Positions 60,720 to 64,000 of a stretch of DNA of 64,000 bases are shown here, in pieces (the first letter of the stretch is position 1; every line of letters starts with the position of its first letter). The DNA is from Acanthochromis polyacanthus. Taxonomy: Eukaryota > Chordata > Actinopteri > Pomacentridae. The stretch is from NCBI RefSeq assembly GCF_021347895.1, contig NC_067121.1, positions 17,743,962-17,807,961 on the forward strand, given 5' to 3'. The notes below the pieces were generated by a model that was given only the letters and a program-made list of their open reading frames with translations, was not told where the DNA came from and made no database searches. Made by a program: the position numbers and the translations under genes.

Positions 60720-61050
60720 TGTTACTCAACCAAGGAACACGGTGGAGTTAGGTGACAATCACTGCTGGTTTGTCTGTCCATCTGTCTGTGTGTCTGTTTG
60801 CAACATTACTCAAAAACGGACAGACAGATTTGGAAAAAAAATTCAGGGAAGTAAGAAATGACACAAGGACCAGGTGATTAGATTTTGGCAGCGATGTGGC
60901 TTACAGTCTGGATCCACAGAATTCTTAAGGATTCCTGTATCATTGCGAGATAGTGTCATGGCATCAATGCAACTATGACTACAAGTGAATGCTATGTCCT
61001 GCTGACGATCCCATGATTGTGATGCTACTACAAATTCACCTGCAGACCAC
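60720..61050 (-). repeat. Dispersed repeat, inverted partner of 54120-54460
   Basis: The left part (CAACATTACTCAAAAACGGA) is the family head also seen at 18870-19200; the right part mirrors 54266-54460. Confidence 0.65.
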
Positions 61051-61439
61051 AAATTGTTTAAAGATTTGTCCCTCAGAAATGACACAACGACTGAGCAGCG
61101 TTGGTGGCGTACTTCTCTGTCTGAGTGCTTTTCTTGTTACTTCTGCACCCATGATTTCTTTTTAAAAAAATCAAGTTGGACTAATTTGGAAGAAGACAGT
61201 TTTTGTAGGCAACATCTTTGTGCAGACAGTTAGTCTATTTCTGTGTGCTGCAGAATTCTAGCATCAAGATGACTTACTGGAGTTGTGTTAGCGGAGGAAG
61301 AGGAAGCGATATGAAAGACAAAGATGAGTGGAGGGAAACAAAGAAGATGACAGTTTCTAGTTTGAGCTAATGTGAGAATTGAGACATAAACACAGATTAA
61401 CATGGTGTAAACTGACAACAGCCGAGCCTACAGCAAACA

Positions 61440-62194
61440 CAGCTGAGTCAAGAGAGGGTAAGGAAGAGAGAAAAGCGAGCAGAGGGAGGGATTTAAAAAG
61501 GAAACGATAGATTTCACTGTGGGAAAAGAGAGAAAGAGTAGGAGGTGGCAGGGAGAGAGAGAGAAGGGAGACAGTTCTCCCAGAGGAGTTTAGACTCGCA
61601 GAGGGAGCAGAGGCAGAGAGACAGCAAGAGAAAAAGAGGGAAAAACAGTGTGAACCGACTTTACACTCTGTGAACAGTCACTGCTTTCTGCACTGATCAC
61701 ACAGGCACAGTCCTGGGGTACACAGATACCAAGGGATGAAGGAGAAGGATACAACAAAACAGAAAGAGTGATACAAAACTGAAAAACGGTAGTGTGCACT
61801 GAGACAGAAATCCCAGGAGATGAAGAGGGTGACGCAAAGCTGAAAAGACAGCCTGACAAAAGTAAGACATCTTCAGCACTTCAGAAGAGCATCCAGACAC
61901 AGAGAGGAAGGAGACAGAAGAAGAGGAAGACATCTGGAAGGACAAAAACTCTTAATGTTACAAATAACAAGATCAAGACTTTTAGAAGACAAAACATGAC
62001 ACAAACAAAATAATTCCATCTTCAGCTCTCCTCTGTAGAGGAAGAAATTCGACACAGAGGAGAGGCAGCCAGGAAACAAGAGACAGAAGAAGATCAAGCA
62101 GAAATAAGAAAGTTGGGCAGAAAAAAACAGGCTCTAGTGAAGGAAGCTAACCCTGGAATATCTAACCAGCGCTCTGCTCACCCCAGCAGGGAAG
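61440..62194 (+). other. Purine-rich 5'UTR/promoter candidate
   Basis: A strikingly G/A-rich segment (AGAGAGAGAAGGGAG-type runs at 61440-61640, then AGAAGAGGAAGAC near 61915) directly upstream of a well-placed ATG at 62195. Probably the leader of the gene starting there; the transcription start cannot be read. Confidence 0.4.
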
Positions 62195-62474
62195 ATGTCC
62201 AAGTCCTCCTCCCATATGGGTCGACCTGGATCAGCAGGGTCTCAAAGCCCCAACTTAAAAAAGGAGCTACAAGGTAATCGCTCATGTATGCTGCGGATTG
62301 GAGAGAGACTGATGAGGGCAGGCAGTGAGGGGAACCTGGTCCAGAGACCCATTCCCACCCAAAGCCAGACCCAAACTTCCTCAGCTCGATTAGGACAACG
62401 ATTAAATGGAAAGACACCACGTCCTGCTGTGGAGGACAAGCCCAGCAAGTGTACAAGAAATAGCTCCAACAAAG
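62195..62474 (+). CDS. First coding exon of an unidentified, Ser/Arg-rich protein
   Basis: ATG in a fair context (GGGAAGATGTCC) starts 93 codons plus one base and ends at a canonical donor (AACAAAG|GTAAGC). The product begins MSKSSSHMGRPGSAGSQSPN and later has LRIGERLMRAGSEGNLVQRP; it is basic, rich in S, Q, R and P and without hydrophobic segments, so probably an intrinsically disordered cytoplasmic or nuclear N-terminus with phosphorylatable serines. The phase (1) requires a downstream exon; none was recognised before 64000, so the gene leaves the window. I do not recognise the family. The strict donor and long leader argue against chance. Confidence 0.55.
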
Positions 62475-63094
62475 GTAAGCTGCCTCTCTCCAACTCCTAA
62501 AATAAGCACAAGTCAGTTCAACAGTATGCTTTAATACTTAAAGAAAACATGATCCAAGGCAGCAAACCATACCATAACCTTACAATAAGGCACAATTTGA
62601 GAACACGTTAGTCGATGCTACAGTTAAAGGATGGATTTTTGAGAGCAACACATTGCACCTGGAGTTCCTTTGTAAGCATTCAAAAGCATTCTCCACTATT
62701 TTAGTGGCTCCCAGATCCCCAGAGGAGAACTGTTCCTTCAAGTCTTTGGTGTAGAGTCGTACAGAGGCAATGTGAAATTGTGTCAGTGGGAATCTGTTGA
62801 GTCAAGAGCATTTGAACAGTCCTGCTTAGTATCCCAGCATCAACAACACCCTCAAGGTCAAATACAGTTTTCTGCCACAAGAGAAATACTCCAGATATGT
62901 TTCAGAAATAGAGACAATGACAGAATTCTTCACTAAAATTTGGCTCAGCAGAGAATTGCAGCAGCTGCTTAAGAAGACTTTGAAAATAGGAAAATGAAAA
63001 GTGGCTTGAAACCATTTCATGGCTGATATACTGCTGATCTCCCAGCATAGCTGCTGACAGTAGATTTGAATGATTTTTGTCAGAAAATAGGTGT

Positions 63095-63254
63095 GAATGC
63101 GAGTATGATTGTTTGTCTCTCTATGTAGCCCTGCAATAGACTGGTGACCTGTCCAGGGTGTCCTCTGCTTTCACCCTAAGTCAGCTGGGATAGACTCTAG
63201 CCCCACCACAACCCTAATGAGGATCAAGTGTTGTATAGATCATGGATGGATGGA
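63095..63254 (+). repeat. Fish tRNA-like SINE-type repeat, copy 4 (3' half)
   Basis: From GTTTGTCTCTCTATGTAGCC through GTGACCTGTCCAGGGTGTCC and CAGCTGGGATAGACTC to a GATGGATGGAT tail; the tRNA-like head is missing. Confidence 0.85.
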
Positions 63255-63638
63255 TTTTCACAATCACTGGCATTCATATACATTGAAAAGTGAATTGCAG
63301 CTTCAGAGATGCAGCATGGTCCAAGAAAATCAGAACTCGCGTGAAAAGATAGAAGAGCTGTAAAGAGCTGGGGAAACGCAGAGCTCAAGCATCCAGTGGA
63401 CATGCATGCACACACAGACACACACTTGTATGAGACAGTTAAAGTTCAATCTGTGTTTTTGAGACTGTCATCTGTACACAGCGGTGTCAAGGTGATAATG
63501 TTCAGTCATGGCATTGACTGTTTATTTCACTCCAGCACATAAAAAAACACCACATGGACCGTTTGGTAACAAAGTAAAATAACTTTATTTAATATTGTCA
63601 GCAGGGAGCAAAAGCAATTTTTGAGTAAAGCAAGAAAA

Positions 63639-64000
63639 ATGAGCAAGCGTAAGGATTTGAGCGAATTTGGCAAGGACCAAATTGTGATGACTAGACGACT
63701 GGGTCAGAGCATCTCCAACACTGCAGCTCTTGTGGGGTGTTCCTGATCTACAGTGGTCAGTATCTATCAAAAGTGGTTCAATGAAAGAACAGTGGTGAAT
63801 CGGTGACAGGGTCATGGGCAGCCAAGGCTCATTGATGCATGTGGGGAGTGAAGGCTGACCGAGTGGTCCGATCCAACAGACGATCTATTGTTACTCAGAT
63901 TGCTGAAGAAGTTAATGCTGGTTCTGATAGAAAGGTGTCAGAATACACAGAACATCATGAGGCTGCATAGCTGCAGACCAGTCAGGGTGTCCATGCTGAC
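63639..64000 (+). pseudogene. Decayed Tc1-like transposase, N-terminal part, cut by the window edge
   Basis: Reading from ATG 63639: [35 protein letters not shown], then a stop where an arginine is expected, IYQKWFNERTVVNR, another stop, and, after frameshifts, RLIDACGE and EEVNAGSDRKVSEYT-like pieces. This is the paired-like DNA-binding region of a Tc1-family transposase. The catalytic region would lie beyond 64000. The same family left the remnant at 21290-21806. Confidence 0.75.

Overview
This window looks like nuclear DNA of a teleost fish. It has intron-containing vertebrate genes (a complete tmem70, a fish-type TRIM gene), several fish-type Tc1-like transposons, an RNase H-bearing LINE, four copies of a tRNA-like fish interspersed repeat, abundant (TG)n/(TAA)n microsatellites and AT-rich non-coding sequence. 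Host coding sequence is sparse and most of the recognisable content is transposon-derived.

Layout. 1-2 kb: two tentative minus-strand exons, one encoding a membrane-spanning segment. 3.2-5.8 kb: an inverted-repeat DNA element (TIRs with a CGCCGCCATCTTGG motif) whose right end is interrupted by an intact 1635-bp Tc1-like transposon. 8.8-12.6 kb: a fish SINE-like repeat and an old Tc1-like remnant split by an 804-bp hAT-like element. 17.2-18.9 kb: a second, nearly identical, intact Tc1-like transposon. 20.5-21.8 kb: older repeats.

22221-33060: the standout of the window, a 10.84-kb composite DNA transposon with nearly identical terminal inverted repeats of about 2.2 kb. It encodes (i) a seven-exon IS3/retroviral-type DDE integrase of 482 aa on the plus strand and (ii) convergently, a nine-exon UBZ4 zinc finger plus HECT ubiquitin ligase on the minus strand with one in-frame stop. 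The TIRs are so long that each contains the promoter region and first three exons of the integrase gene, so the HECT gene lies just downstream of a second copy of that 5' end, on the same strand. A small deleted Tc1-like element sits in integrase intron 4.

33.5-34.7 kb: an internally deleted piggyBac element with TTAA duplications that keeps the transposase's C-terminal cysteine-rich tail. 36.8-40.8 kb: tmem70 (three exons, minus strand), a mitochondrial ATP-synthase assembly factor, with Tc1-type MITEs in its introns. 40.9-45.5 kb: an I/Nimb-like LINE (minus strand), 5'-truncated, with two frameshifts. 45.5-45.9 kb: AT-rich DNA with a 78-bp perfect palindrome. 46.2-46.9 kb: a second inverted-repeat element related to the one at 3.2 kb. 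49.7-51.3 kb: a single-coding-exon TRIM gene (RING, B-boxes, coiled coil, PRY-SPRY). 52-61 kb: dispersed repeats and LINE fragments. 62.2 kb: a probable first coding exon of an unidentified plus-strand gene that leaves the window. 63.6-64.0 kb: a decayed Tc1-like transposase cut by the window edge.

No rRNA, tRNA, CRISPR or bacterial-type operon features were seen. All exon models come from reading frames and GT/AG signals by eye; family assignments rest on motif recognition, not on searches.
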